A DNA stretch of 5,806 nt from Hyphomonadaceae bacterium (GTDB lineage: Bacteria; Pseudomonadota; Alphaproteobacteria; Caulobacterales; Aquidulcibacteraceae), in NCBI GenBank assembly GCA_003526465.1, contig DPWD01000127.1, forward strand, positions 1-5,806, given 5' to 3'. The position numbers and the translations under genes were made by a program. The stretch's first letter is position 1; each line of letters starts with the position of its first letter. The notes beneath the pieces were generated by a model. That model had not been told where the DNA came from and ran no database searches. It saw only the letters and a program-made list of their open reading frames with translations. Positions 1 through 4,847 of this stretch are shown one piece after another.

Positions 1-2
1 CC

Positions 3-539
3 CTAACCCCCGCCCCACAAGGGGGCGGGGGAATCAGCGGCCGCCCCGCCACTCCCGCCGACGCCGCACCGCTCGCCGCCTTCGCCGCGCGCACGTTCTG
101 CGAGACCTTCGCGCACCTCTATCCGCCGGAAGATCTCGCTGCCTATCTCGCCAAATCTTACGGCGAAGCGATCCAGCGCGAAGAGATCGCGGATGGGGAG
201 ATCGGTACACTGCTTGCGTTCGATGGCACAGCGCTCGTCGGTTATGCCCAGGCCGGGCCGGTGGATCTGAAGGTCGAGCACGGCGCGCGCGACCGCGAAC
301 TTTACCGGCTCTATGTCGCGGCCGAGGCGAAGGGCGCAGGCGTGGCGCACGCGCTGATGCAACAGGTTGTCGACTGGACGCGCCAACGGGGCGCGAGCGC
401 GCTGTGGCTGAGCGTCTGGGAGAATAACGAGCGCGCGCAGCGCTTCTATCGCCGCTACGGCTTCGAGCACATGGGCGAACATAAATTCATGGTGGGGAAA
501 ACCGCCGATCGCGATTTCATCTGGCGGCTCAATTTGTGA
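3..539 (+). CDS. GNAT family N-acetyltransferase (5' end unresolved)
   Basis: A GCN5-related N-acetyltransferase, expected to transfer an acetyl group from acetyl-CoA to an amine; the substrate is not predictable. The frame has no stop from the window edge to the TGA at 537-539. A GTG at 261 would start too late, because clear family sequence lies upstream: RPATPAD (42-62), then FCETFAHLYPPEDL (96-137), the N-terminal strand and first helix of the fold. The acetyl-CoA pyrophosphate loop is around EAKGAG (324-341), after the strand ELYRLYV. The C-terminal signature, with N, A, FY and GF in the usual spacing, spans about 414-464. From RPAT onward the protein is about 165 residues, normal for the family. 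No ATG, GTG or TTG lies in frame between the window edge and RPAT, and the first dozen or so codons are hairpin repeat sequence (7-31). The start is therefore outside the window, or the original start was displaced by the element. Confidence 0.82.
   Translation, partial: LTPAPQGGGGISGRPATPADAAPLAAFAARTFCETFAHLYPPEDLAAYLAKSYGEAIQREEIADGEIGTLLAFDGTALVGYAQAGPVDLKVEHGARDRELYRLYVAAEAKGAGVAHALMQQVVDWTRQRGASALWLSVWENNERAQRFYRRYGFEHMGEHKFMVGKTADRDFIWRLNL
7..31. repeat. GC-rich hairpin repeat element, copy 1
   Basis: A perfect 10-bp stem (CCCCCGCCCC at 7-16, GGGGCGGGGG at 22-31) closes a 5-base loop (ACAAG). Read on the minus strand the loop is CTTGT, and the element matches the C-rich stem and CTTGC loop found at the right edge of the window (5786-5806), so the two are members of one family in opposite orientation. 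Such elements are scattered between genes in many GC-rich alphaproteobacteria (general knowledge). Here it does not sit cleanly between genes: the GNAT reading frame stays open through it. It could act as a transcription terminator or mRNA-stabilising hairpin for an upstream gene outside the window. No T-run follows on either strand within view. Confidence 0.75.
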
Positions 540-547
540 CCACAAAA

Positions 548-1030
548 ATGGACACTTCAATTCAAAGCGCGCGGGATTGGTTTCGCGACATCTATCTGCG
601 GGGCATACCTTTCCTGTTGCGCCAGAATGACACCGCTTTCTTGTCGTTTCTATGCGTCGTCTCGGCCACCGATGCTCTATCCGGGTATCGATACGAAGGT
701 GAAGCCAATCGCATGCCTGATTTTGTGAGGACCTACTTCCCTGACAAGTACAAGGAGCATGCTGAGAATCTCTATCTGTTCCGCTGCCGCATGCTGCACA
801 ATTTTTCTCCGGCGCATTTCAGTGTTGTTCACGCCATGCCTGAGCTGCATCTGCAGCACAGCTCGGTTGGCGACACCGTTCTTGATGATGGGACTTTTTT
901 TTCCGACATGAGCATCGCTGCTGAGAAATACTTCGAGGAAATGGAGGCGAGCGCTGAACTGCAGGCAATCATGCTCTGTCGCCTTCAAAATGCTCAAAGG
1001 GGCGGTTCGATCTTTGTTGCTCGGACTTAG
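548..1030 (+). CDS. Small helical protein with HEPN-like R-x4-H motif, unknown function
   Basis: I do not recognise a named family with certainty. The protein (160 residues from ATG 548; 164 from an in-frame GTG at 536) is predicted mostly helical and lacks signal or membrane segments. It contains FRCRMLHNFS at about 778-807, an R-x4-H arrangement like the catalytic motif of HEPN-domain RNases, preceded by a helix with an acidic residue (ATDALSGYR, about 665-691) as in HEPN folds. A C-terminal block (DDGTFFSDM...AAEKYFEEME) looks like a conserved helix pair. The GTG at 536 overlaps the GNAT stop (GTGA, 536-539), so translation is probably coupled; neither start has a Shine-Dalgarno sequence. 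Sampled GC is near 50 percent, clearly below its neighbours, hinting at recent acquisition. HEPN proteins are often toxins or defence RNases, but that role is inference, and no MNT-type partner is visible. Confidence 0.72.
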   Translation: MDTSIQSARDWFRDIYLRGIPFLLRQNDTAFLSFLCVVSATDALSGYRYEGEANRMPDFVRTYFPDKYKEHAENLYLFRCRMLHNFSPAHFSVVHAMPELHLQHSSVGDTVLDDGTFFSDMSIAAEKYFEEMEASAELQAIMLCRLQNAQRGGSIFVART

Positions 1031-1122
1031 ATCTGTGTACGCCAAGAGCAGAGCCGCGCAGCAGGCGCGTCCACCCCAGTAACATTCCGCTAACCAAATT
1101 AGATTCTCTTGGCCGAATCGTC

Positions 1123-1128
1123 GGGGGA
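1123..1128 (+). promoter_or_regulatory. Ribosome binding site for the 1137 gene
   Basis: GGGGGA lies 8 bases before the ATG at 1137. It fixes that start and shows the gene is translated independently of the upstream 548-1030 gene. The preceding AT-richer stretch (about 1081-1107) is the likeliest promoter position in this 106-bp gap, but I cannot name clear -35 and -10 boxes. Confidence 0.55.
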
Positions 1129-1136
1129 CGCGAGAC

Positions 1137-1478
1137 ATGACGCAGAATGACGCCATGGCCGCTTATCTTGGGCCGGACCTGTTCGGGCGGCTCGGTTGGG
1201 GCTGCCTGTCCACGGATCAACGTGACGCGATTCTTGGAGTTTTTCGAGCCGGCTTGAGCGCAGGCGCGCAATCGGGGACGGTGTCGGCCATCGACGCGGT
1301 ATTGGCGCGCGGGCGTGTGCTCATCTGCGAGGACGGCACGCGCTGGGCCGCGCGCGAACATGACGATGCCGAAATGATCGAGGATTGGGGCGAGGGCGCG
1401 CTGGTGGCGATCCACCGGCACATGGTCTACCGGCTCGACCCCTACCAGGCCGCCGAAGTTGAGCTGCTGCGGCTTTGA
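1137..1478 (+). CDS. Small uncharacterised protein, 113 residues
   Basis: I do not recognise a family. The N-terminal half (residues 1-55) looks helical, with a short Gly/Trp-rich stretch (GRLGWGCLS) and a helix DQRDAILGVFRAGL. The C-terminal half (about 57-112) alternates strand-like segments around EDGTRW, EDWGEGALVAI and HMVYRLD. This pattern of DG-x-RW, then a W-x-x-G turn, then a Y-R-L strand resembles small SH3-like beta barrels found at the ends of bacterial hypothetical proteins. No signal peptide, membrane helix or catalytic motif is visible, so it is probably cytosolic. A good ribosome binding site (GGGGGA) precedes the ATG, and GC content fits the host, which together support a real gene. 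It ends just before the heptad-repeat block; the TGA itself overlaps the first bases of the repeat's left arm. Function unknown. Confidence 0.7.
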   Translation: MTQNDAMAAYLGPDLFGRLGWGCLSTDQRDAILGVFRAGLSAGAQSGTVSAIDAVLARGRVLICEDGTRWAAREHDDAEMIEDWGEGALVAIHRHMVYRLDPYQAAEVELLRL

Positions 1479-1559
1479 AGGCAATGAGGGTAGGGGCAGT
1501 AAGGGCGTAGGCTGAGCGCCGCCTATTGCCTTCTGCGCTTATTCCCCTACTGCCCTCGC
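1477..1559. repeat. Inverted block of degenerate heptad repeats (CCTAYTG-like)
   Basis: The right arm (1521-1557) reads on the plus strand as degenerate 7-9-base units such as GCCTATT, GCCTTCT, GCGCTTATT, CCCCTACT and GCCCTC. The left arm (1477-1512) carries similar units on the minus strand, e.g. GCCTACG, CCCTTACT, GCCCCTA and CCCTCATT. The arms can pair in several registers: GAAGGCAAT (1477-1485) with ATTGCCTTC (1525-1533), a perfect 9 bp; GGGCAGTA (1494-1501) with TACTGCCC (1548-1555), 8 bp; and TAGGC (1508-1512) with GCCTA (1521-1525). The block fills the whole gap between the 113-residue gene and the crotonase ATG, leaving no Shine-Dalgarno sequence. I recall similar C/T-rich heptad runs between genes in alphaproteobacteria, but cannot confirm this here. 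Confidence 0.7.
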
Positions 1560-2432
1560 ATGTCCTACGAAACCATCCAGCTCGCCGTCGCCGACGGCGT
1601 CGCAACGCTAACGCTCAACCGTCCCGAAAGGCTGAACGCCTTCAACGGCGCGATGATTCAGGATTTGCTGACGGCGTTCGACGAGACCGACAGGAACGAC
1701 GACGTGCGCGCATTGGTGGTCACCGGCGCGGGGCGTGCGTTCTGCGCTGGCGCCGACCTCGGATCGGGCGCGGAGACGTTCAATTACGACAAGCGCCGCG
1801 ATCGGGGCGAATCCGCCGACGCTGTCGGGGACCACCGCGACGGGGGCGGCGTTGTCGCACTGCGCATCTATGAATCGCTGAAGCCGGTGATCGCTGCTGT
1901 AAACGGCGCCGCAATCGGCGTGGGCGCCACCATGTTATGCGCGATGGATGTGCGCCTGGCGTCGCCGGCCGCGCGTTTCGGCTTTGTGTTCGCGCGCCGC
2001 GGCATCGTGCCCGAGACGCTGTCGTCTTATTTTCTCCCCCGGCTTGTAGGCGTTTCCACCGCGCTCGAATGGTTTATGACCGGGCGCATCTTCGACGCAA
2101 ACGAAGCGTTGGCGCGCGGGCTTGTGCGCTCATTGCATGAACCCGACCAGATTCTGCCAGCAGCTTACGCGCTCGCGCGCGAGATCGCCGACAATACTTC
2201 GCCGGTGTCGGTGGCGCTGGCGCGGCGCATGGTGCTGGAGATGCTGGCCGCCGAGCATCCGATGGAAGCGCATCGTTTGGAAAGCCAGCTCATGGTCGAG
2301 CGCGGCGCTAGCGCCGACGCCGCCGAGGGCGTGACCTCGTTCCTGGAGAAGCGGCCAGCGCGTTTCCCGATGAAGGTTTCCACCGACATGCCGGACTGGT
2401 TCCCGCCCAAGCCGCCGCCCTTCGAGGGTTAA
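1560..2432 (+). CDS. Enoyl-CoA hydratase/isomerase (crotonase) family protein
   Basis: A 290-residue crotonase-fold enzyme acting on an acyl-CoA thioester in the cytosol. The N-terminus YETIQLAVADGVATLTLNRPERLNAF is the standard opening of the family and fixes the ATG at 1560, although no ribosome binding site precedes it. The oxyanion-hole segments are visible: GRAFCAGADL (residues 58-67) and NGAAIGVGATM (115-125). The two glutamates that hydrate enoyl-CoA in classical enzymes (rat Glu144 and Glu164) align with Thr124 and Phe144 here and are absent. Instead Glu152, in GIVPE, falls where isomerases of this fold (PaaG, Eci type) carry their acid. The sequence FGFVFARRGIVPE and the C-terminal FLEKRP...STDMPDWFPP belong to a common bacterial subfamily routinely called enoyl-CoA hydratase. 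An isomerase or other acyl-CoA reaction is at least as likely. The gene converges on ribF. Confidence 0.93.
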   Translation: MSYETIQLAVADGVATLTLNRPERLNAFNGAMIQDLLTAFDETDRNDDVRALVVTGAGRAFCAGADLGSGAETFNYDKRRDRGESADAVGDHRDGGGVVALRIYESLKPVIAAVNGAAIGVGATMLCAMDVRLASPAARFGFVFARRGIVPETLSSYFLPRLVGVSTALEWFMTGRIFDANEALARGLVRSLHEPDQILPAAYALAREIADNTSPVSVALARRMVLEMLAAEHPMEAHRLESQLMVERGASADAAEGVTSFLEKRPARFPMKVSTDMPDWFPPKPPPFEG

Positions 2433-2437
2433 GCTTA
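2430..2437. other. Convergent stop codons in an 8-bp palindrome
   Basis: The crotonase TAA (2430-2432) and the ribF TAA (minus strand, 2437-2435) are 2 bp apart, forming the palindrome TAAGCTTA. No terminator hairpin fits between the genes, so transcripts from each side presumably run into the opposite gene before ending. This is a description of layout; no function is claimed for the palindrome. Confidence 0.6.
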
Positions 2438-3361
2438 GGCCTTGGCCAGCGCGGCGCGCGCGTCGTCGCAGTCGCGCGCCATTTGTGCTTTCAGCGCTTC
2501 GACATTGTCGAACGCCGCTTCATCGCGGAGGAAGGCGATGAAGTGCACTTCGATAGTCTTGCCGTAAAGATATTGGTCGAAGTCGAACAGATGCGCTTCC
2601 AGCACGGGCGCGGGCAGCGCCCCGAATGTTGGATTGATCCCAACGCTGGCGACGCCGTCATGCGTGGCGCCCTCGAGCGAAACCCGTACCGCGTAAACGC
2701 CAAGCCGCGGGCGGAGATAATCTCCGAGCGCGAGGTTGGCGGTGGGAAAGCCGAATTCGCGCCCGCGCGCGAACCCCCGCTGCACCGCGCCTTCGACCGC
2801 CCATGGCCGCCCGAGCATCGATGTCGCCTCCGTGAGATCGCCGGCCACAAGCGCTGCGCGCGCAGCCGATGAGGAATAACGCGCGCCATGAGCGCCGACC
2901 GGCGCAACCGCGGTAACGCCGAAACCAAGCTCGCGTCCCAAATGCGCGAGCGCATCGACATCGCCCATGCGCCCGCGTCCGAAGCGAAAATCGGCGCCGA
3001 CACTGACATGGACCGCCCCGATCTGGTTAACCAGAAGTTTCTCGGCGAAGTCGCGGTCGCTCATCTGCGCGAGCGGCGCATCGAAGCGAATTTCGAACAC
3101 ATGCGCCGCACCCAGCGCTTCGAGCGTTCGCGCCCGCTGCGCCGACGATTGCAAACGAAATGGCGTAGCCTCAGGGTGAAAGAAGCGGCGCGGGATGGGC
3201 TCGAATACGGCGACGGCCAGCGAGCTGTGTGCGGCGGATGCGGTGCGCGCCGCCTCCAAGACGGCGCGGTGGCCAAGGTGCACGCCGTCGAAATTGCCAA
3301 GCGCCACCGAGGCGCCGCGCGCGCTCGCTGGGATCGGCGCCGGCAAGGCAAAGCGCGTCAT
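2435..3361 (-). CDS. ribF: Bifunctional riboflavin kinase/FAD synthetase RibF
   Basis: RibF phosphorylates riboflavin to FMN and then adenylylates FMN to FAD, in the cytosol; usually essential. From the ATG at 3361 it is 308 residues, the normal length. The N-terminal nucleotidyltransferase domain has GNFDGVHLGH (22-31, with the HxGH-type ATP motif), VGADFRFGRGRMGD (121-134), and YSSSAAR (162-168), a variant of the usual SST-x-IR motif that keeps the final Arg. The kinase domain has LGRPW (183-187), GREFGFPTANL (200-210, the PTAN motif), GVYAV, INPTFG and VLEAH (253-257, where Glu255 is the probable catalytic base). The frame extends 14 codons further to an ATG at 3403, but the extension (MSPRGSGSEG...) looks unlike RibF. 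An AAGGA-type site lies about 12 bases before 3361, so I chose that start. Convergent with the crotonase; it shares its upstream region with the divergent receiver gene. Confidence 0.95.
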   Translation of the reverse strand: MTRFALPAPIPASARGASVALGNFDGVHLGHRAVLEAARTASAAHSSLAVAVFEPIPRRFFHPEATPFRLQSSAQRARTLEALGAAHVFEIRFDAPLAQMSDRDFAEKLLVNQIGAVHVSVGADFRFGRGRMGDVDALAHLGRELGFGVTAVAPVGAHGARYSSSAARAALVAGDLTEATSMLGRPWAVEGAVQRGFARGREFGFPTANLALGDYLRPRLGVYAVRVSLEGATHDGVASVGINPTFGALPAPVLEAHLFDFDQYLYGKTIEVHFIAFLRDEAAFDNVEALKAQMARDCDDARAALAKA

Positions 3362-3539
3362 AGGTTCACAAAGTCCTTCACTTCCGGACCCGCGCGGGCT
3401 CATGTATTGCCGAAGGGTAAGCGATTGCCACGATGGCGGCGATAAAATTCACTCATGCTTAAAGTCTGCTTCACCGAAAATTTCCGAGTGTTTGTTATGT
3501 GTATCTCCAACACGGCGCAAGTAAGAGCCGGTAACGTCA

Positions 3540-3572
3540 CGCCGCCGGATCGCGCACCCCGATCCGGCGGCG
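3540..3572. repeat. Perfect 13-bp-stem hairpin in the receiver gene leader
   Basis: CGCCGCCGGATCG (3540-3552) and CGATCCGGCGGCG (3560-3572) are exact inverted repeats around a 7-base loop (CGCACCC). The hairpin ends 36 bp before the receiver ATG and 22 bp before its ribosome binding site. No T-run follows, so it is not a typical intrinsic terminator on the plus strand. It may be a structured 5' leader, a REP-like palindrome or a protein-binding palindrome. Such a long perfect GC stem is unlikely by chance. Confidence 0.75.
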
Positions 3573-3594
3573 CGTCGTCTCCGCCGAGCCGTTT

Positions 3595-3599
3595 GGGGA
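3595..3599 (+). promoter_or_regulatory. Ribosome binding site for the receiver gene
   Basis: GGGGA lies 9 bases before the ATG at 3609. It supports this start over the in-frame ATGs at 3621 and 3627, which have no comparable site. Confidence 0.5.
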
Positions 3600-3608
3600 T
3601 AAGCGCAC

Positions 3609-3977
3609 ATGGCCGTGTCGATGACGATGCCCATACTGATCGTCGACGATTACAACACCATGATCCGCATCGTGCGTAACCTGCTGCGCCAATTGGGCTT
3701 CAGCAATATAGACGAAGCGACCGGCGGCGACGTCGCGCTGGCGAAGCTGCGCGCCAAGGATTACGCGCTGGTGATTTCCGATTCAGGCATGAGCCCGATG
3801 ACGGGCCGGGAATTGCTGGCGCGCGTGCGCGCCGATGCGCGCACGCGGCAAACGCCTTTTGTCATGATCGGCGATGACGCCGAAGCGGCGCAGGCGGGGA
3901 CTTCAGCCACTATCGCGATCCCGTTCACCGCCCAAGCGCTCAAGGCCAAGATCGAGCCGATGATCGGCGCCTTCTGA
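3609..3977 (+). CDS. Single-domain response regulator (CheY-like), degenerate active site
   Basis: A stand-alone receiver domain of 122 residues with no output domain, so it should act by protein contact. ILIVDDYNTMIRIVRNLLRQLGF (9-31) gives the acidic pocket Asp13-Asp14, and VISDSGMSPMTG (55-66) gives the phospho-acceptor Asp58. Later positions are abnormal. The switch Thr/Ser after strand 4 is Gly88 (FVMIGDD, where relatives have VTAE or similar), and the invariant Lys before the cis-Pro is Ile104 (IPF instead of KPF). The stretch between these two points, helix 4 and its loops, is about six residues shorter than in typical CheY relatives. Phosphorylation may still be possible, but the usual Thr/Lys-coupled switch cannot occur. 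The frame is intact, so this is not an obvious pseudogene. No kinase or chemotaxis gene is adjacent. It converges with the SDR gene, 4 bp apart. Confidence 0.9.
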   Translation: MAVSMTMPILIVDDYNTMIRIVRNLLRQLGFSNIDEATGGDVALAKLRAKDYALVISDSGMSPMTGRELLARVRADARTRQTPFVMIGDDAEAAQAGTSATIAIPFTAQALKAKIEPMIGAF

Positions 3978-3981
3978 TCCT

Positions 3982-4752
3982 TCAGGTTATGGTCTGGCCG
4001 CCATCGGCGACAAACGTCTGGCCGGTGCAGAACGCCCCCGCTTTCGAGGCCAACATTACCGCAAGGCCCGCGATATCGTCGGGTTGTCCCACACGTTGCA
4101 GGCACGAGCGCGCCAGGAACGCCTTCAAGATATCTGGATTGTCCCATAGCGCCTTGGCGAAATCCGTCTGTACCAGGCCCGGCGCGATCGTGTTGACGCG
4201 CACATTGTCCGGTCCGAATTCCACCGCCAGGTTGCGCGCCAGCTGCATGTCGGCGGCCTTGGAAATGTTATAGGCGCCGATCACCGGCGAACCCTTCAGA
4301 CCGCCAACAGATGAGACGATGATGATGACCCCATCCTTGCGCGCGCGCATTTCCGGGGCGCACATCGCAATCAGCCAATGGTTTGAGACGATGTTGTTCT
4401 GCAGGACTTTGGTGAACTGATCGTCGGACATGCCAGCCATCGGCCCAAAATACGGATTGGCGGCGGCGTTGCAGACCAGGATGTCGATCCGACCGAACGC
4501 TCGCCTGGTTTCGTCGACAAGCTGTTGCAGCGCTTCTTTCGCGGCGATATTGGCGGGGATTGAAATCGCGACCCTGCGTCCGAGTGCGGTGTTGATCTCG
4601 TCGACCGCCGCCGCGCAGGCGTCGGCCTTACGCGAGGACACCACGACATTGGCGCCGTGCTCGGCGAGGCGGTGGGCGACGGCTTTGCCGATGCCTTTCG
4701 ACGAGCCAGTGACAATGGCGGTTTTGCCGGTGAGGTCGAACAGATTGGCCAA
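3982..4752 (-). CDS. SDR family NAD(P)-dependent oxidoreductase
   Basis: A classical short-chain dehydrogenase/reductase of 256 residues, cytosolic, reducing a carbonyl or oxidising an alcohol; the substrate is unknown. The Rossmann glycine motif TGSSKGIG is at 15-22, followed by VVVSSRK (36-42), where Arg41 and Lys42 suggest NADP(H) preference. CNAAANP (94-100) is the NAG-type motif. The catalytic set is Asn120, Ser148 (IIIVSSVGG), Tyr161 and Lys165 (YNISK), with correct Ser-to-Tyr spacing of 13. The C-terminus GQTFVADGGQTIT is typical. The closest resemblance I can recall is to DHRS4-like carbonyl reductases and bacterial SDRs near acyl-CoA genes. Translation starts at TTG (4752-4750), with a strong AGGAG 8 bases upstream and the usual family N-terminus (NLFDLTGKTAIVTG) right after it. 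Divergent from the TPR lipoprotein gene. Confidence 0.94.
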   Translation of the reverse strand: MANLFDLTGKTAIVTGSSKGIGKAVAHRLAEHGANVVVSSRKADACAAAVDEINTALGRRVAISIPANIAAKEALQQLVDETRRAFGRIDILVCNAAANPYFGPMAGMSDDQFTKVLQNNIVSNHWLIAMCAPEMRARKDGVIIIVSSVGGLKGSPVIGAYNISKAADMQLARNLAVEFGPDNVRVNTIAPGLVQTDFAKALWDNPDILKAFLARSCLQRVGQPDDIAGLAVMLASKAGAFCTGQTFVADGGQTIT

Positions 4753-4760
4753 GGCGCGCG

Positions 4761-4765
4761 CTCCT
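4761..4765 (-). promoter_or_regulatory. Ribosome binding site that selects the TTG start of the SDR gene
   Basis: AGGAG on the minus strand lies 8 bases before the TTG at 4752. No in-frame ATG is available near the expected N-terminus, so this site decides the start. Confidence 0.7.
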
Positions 4766-4834
4766 GCTAGGGAGGGCGCAGCTTAGGGCGCTGAGGGCGC
4801 CTTGGTCCAGGCTGACTTTGGCCGGGCTGGTTTT

Positions 4835-4840
4835 GAGGAG
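4835..4840 (+). promoter_or_regulatory. Ribosome binding site for the TPR lipoprotein
   Basis: GAGGAG (within a longer purine run, 4835-4845) lies 7 bases before the ATG at 4848. It rejects the upstream in-frame TTG at 4818, which would also put ten extra residues before the signal peptide. Confidence 0.7.
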
Positions 4841-4847
4841 GGGGGCG

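Larger units (their letters stand above)
3362..3608. promoter_or_regulatory. Divergent intergenic region between ribF and the receiver gene
   Basis: This 247-bp region must hold promoters for both divergent genes. Its middle (about 3441-3510) is distinctly AT-richer than the flanks, the likeliest promoter location. I see no convincing -35/-10 pair. The short open frames here (for example 3455 on plus, 3449-3634 on minus) have no recognisable protein character. No FMN riboswitch signature is apparent upstream of ribF, as expected since that element normally controls biosynthesis or transport genes. The right third holds a strong hairpin, listed separately. Confidence 0.5.
4753..4847. promoter_or_regulatory. 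Divergent promoter region between the SDR and TPR genes
   Basis: Ninety-five bases separate the two start codons and must contain both promoters. It holds three direct copies of AGGGCGC (4773-4779, 4785-4791, 4794-4800) and a weak 5-bp-stem hairpin (4787-4801). No sigma-70-like boxes are clear. Confidence 0.4.

Noticed and set aside
3..560. Long open frame on the minus strand opposite the GNAT gene
   Set aside because: It has Ala/Arg-rich low-information content and ends in the repeat element, whereas the plus frame shows clear GNAT motifs.
1081..1107. Promoter boxes before the 1137 gene, including an inverted CTAA-N5-TTAG
   Set aside because: The half-sites are only four bases and no properly spaced -35/-10 pair is convincing.
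677..1156. Open frame on the minus strand across the HEPN-like gene and the following gap
   Set aside because: No family resemblance or ribosome binding site; the plus-strand gene has a coherent motif pattern and the frame overlaps the next gene's start.
1477..1559. CRISPR-like repeat array
   Set aside because: The units are about seven bases, degenerate and directly adjoining, with no spacers and no cas genes nearby.
3022..3035. Perfect 14-bp palindrome TCTGGTTAACCAGA
   Set aside because: It lies inside the conserved ribF coding sequence, and one 14-bp palindrome in a window of this size is not far from chance.
3362..3403. Longer ribF start at the ATG at 3403
   Set aside because: The 14 extra residues do not look like a RibF N-terminus and no ribosome binding site precedes that ATG.
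2888..3445. Plus-strand open frame opposite ribF
   Set aside because: Arg-rich mirror of a strongly recognised ribF; high GC alone keeps such frames open.
3449..3679. Short open frames on both strands between ribF and the receiver gene
   Set aside because: No start signals, no recognisable sequence, and they cross the hairpin and the receiver start.
4818..4847. Longer TPR protein from the TTG at 4818
   Set aside because: The strong GAGGAG site lies downstream of it, and the lipoprotein signal peptide begins correctly at 4848.
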